Shown here in pieces: positions 63,728 to 64,000 of a stretch of DNA of 64,000 nucleotides. Both the position numbers and the translations under genes were made by a program. The first letter of the stretch is position 1; each line of letters begins with the position of its first letter. The notes beneath the pieces were generated by a model. That model saw only the letters and a program-made list of their open reading frames with translations, was not told where the DNA came from and searched no databases. Source of the stretch: Rivularia sp. PCC 7116 (GTDB lineage: Bacteria; Cyanobacteriota; Cyanobacteriia; Cyanobacteriales; Nostocaceae); NCBI RefSeq assembly GCF_000316665.1, contig NC_019678.1, positions 2,356,001-2,420,000 of the forward strand, read 5' to 3'.

Positions 63728-64000
63728 ATGAAATTACTTACTCCAGAGCAAAAAGCTTTGATTCCTTTATATAAACAAAAATGGCGAGAGATTATGCTTT
63801 CCATTGAGTCGATTGACAAAAGGGAAGTAACACAAATTATTAAACAAATTTATGCGTTAATTGGTTGTGCAGAACCAAAAATTATTTTCTTTGATAGTCC
63901 TTATGCTTTAGCGAAATATATAACACAGAGAGAAATATACGAAAATTATTATTACAATAATATGACTGCAATACATAATTTTTGTAAATTAGATGGACGA
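63728..64000 (+). CDS. DUF6745-like protein, N-terminal part only
   Basis: A frame opens with ATG at 63728 and is open at the window end (91 codons). It begins MKLLTPEQKALIPLYKQKWRE and continues IIKQIYALIGCAEPKIIFFDSPYAL, resembling the N-terminus of cyanobacterial DUF6745 proteins. Function unknown. The remainder is outside the window. Confidence 0.65.
   Translation, partial: MKLLTPEQKALIPLYKQKWREIMLSIESIDKREVTQIIKQIYALIGCAEPKIIFFDSPYALAKYITQREIYENYYYNNMTAIHNFCKLDGR

Overview
The window is cyanobacterial chromosome, most likely from a filamentous heterocyst-forming (Nostocales-type) strain. The evidence is: photosystem II genes psbN and psbH facing each other's upstream side, a CRR6-type NDH-1 assembly factor, a FurC-type regulator, a cyanobacterial EF-G paralogue, about twenty HIP1 octamers (GCGATCGC), and abundant short tandem repeats (ATTGGTA-, CCCAATG- and ACTGTTC-type heptamers) between genes. 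No rRNA, tRNA, CRISPR array, transposase or phage module was seen. I cannot name the species.

Layout. 1-6 kb: start of a cyanobacterial hypothetical gene running off the left edge, a GH38 alpha-mannosidase, psbN, a long structured intergenic region, psbH, tatA and pth. 6-9.5 kb: a large LRR-ROCO GTPase ending in a probable effector-associated domain, followed by a relic of a second copy cut by a small inverted-repeat element. 9.8-17 kb: rpsU, rsmI, a PfkB sugar kinase, cysQ, a two-gene D-glutamate cyclase-type operon, two small membrane proteins and furC. 17.9-31 kb: a subtilase with a C-terminal propeller, crr6, a hypothetical gene, a long gene-poor stretch, a family 9 glycosyltransferase, ispD, scpB, a DUF760 protein, an HtrA protease, a LysM/M23 peptidase and a cysteine hydrolase. 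30.5-45 kb: a pentapeptide-repeat gene with an in-frame stop, an HNH nuclease pair, ispG, a C-terminal processing protease, a prohibitin, the EF-G paralogue, a TPR protein, psiE, a tandem pair of small membrane proteins and a CBS/CorC-type membrane protein. 45-55.5 kb: mfd, two exported LRR paralogues flanking a minus-strand pair (glutamine amidotransferase and AurF-like di-iron oxygenase), and an FkbM methyltransferase. 55.7-64 kb: a cytosolic subtilase, a 1371-residue vWA/propeller/coiled-coil protein, a small membrane protein and the start of a DUF6745-like gene.

Housekeeping genes (pth, rpsU, rsmI, cysQ, ispD, ispG, scpB, mfd) are interleaved with accessory genes. Two genes of the MEP isoprenoid pathway, ispD and ispG, lie about 9 kb apart. 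The most unusual loci are the giant vWA/coiled-coil protein and its neighbourhood (55.7-64 kb), the ROCO gene and its relic (6.2-9.4 kb), the AurF-like/amidotransferase pair (50.7-52.4 kb), the split D-glutamate cyclase operon (13.2-15.0 kb) and the psbN-psbH structured intergenic region. Repeats have also entered genes: heptamer repeats supply part of the alpha-mannosidase interior and its stop codon, and a 9-bp repeat lies inside mfd.
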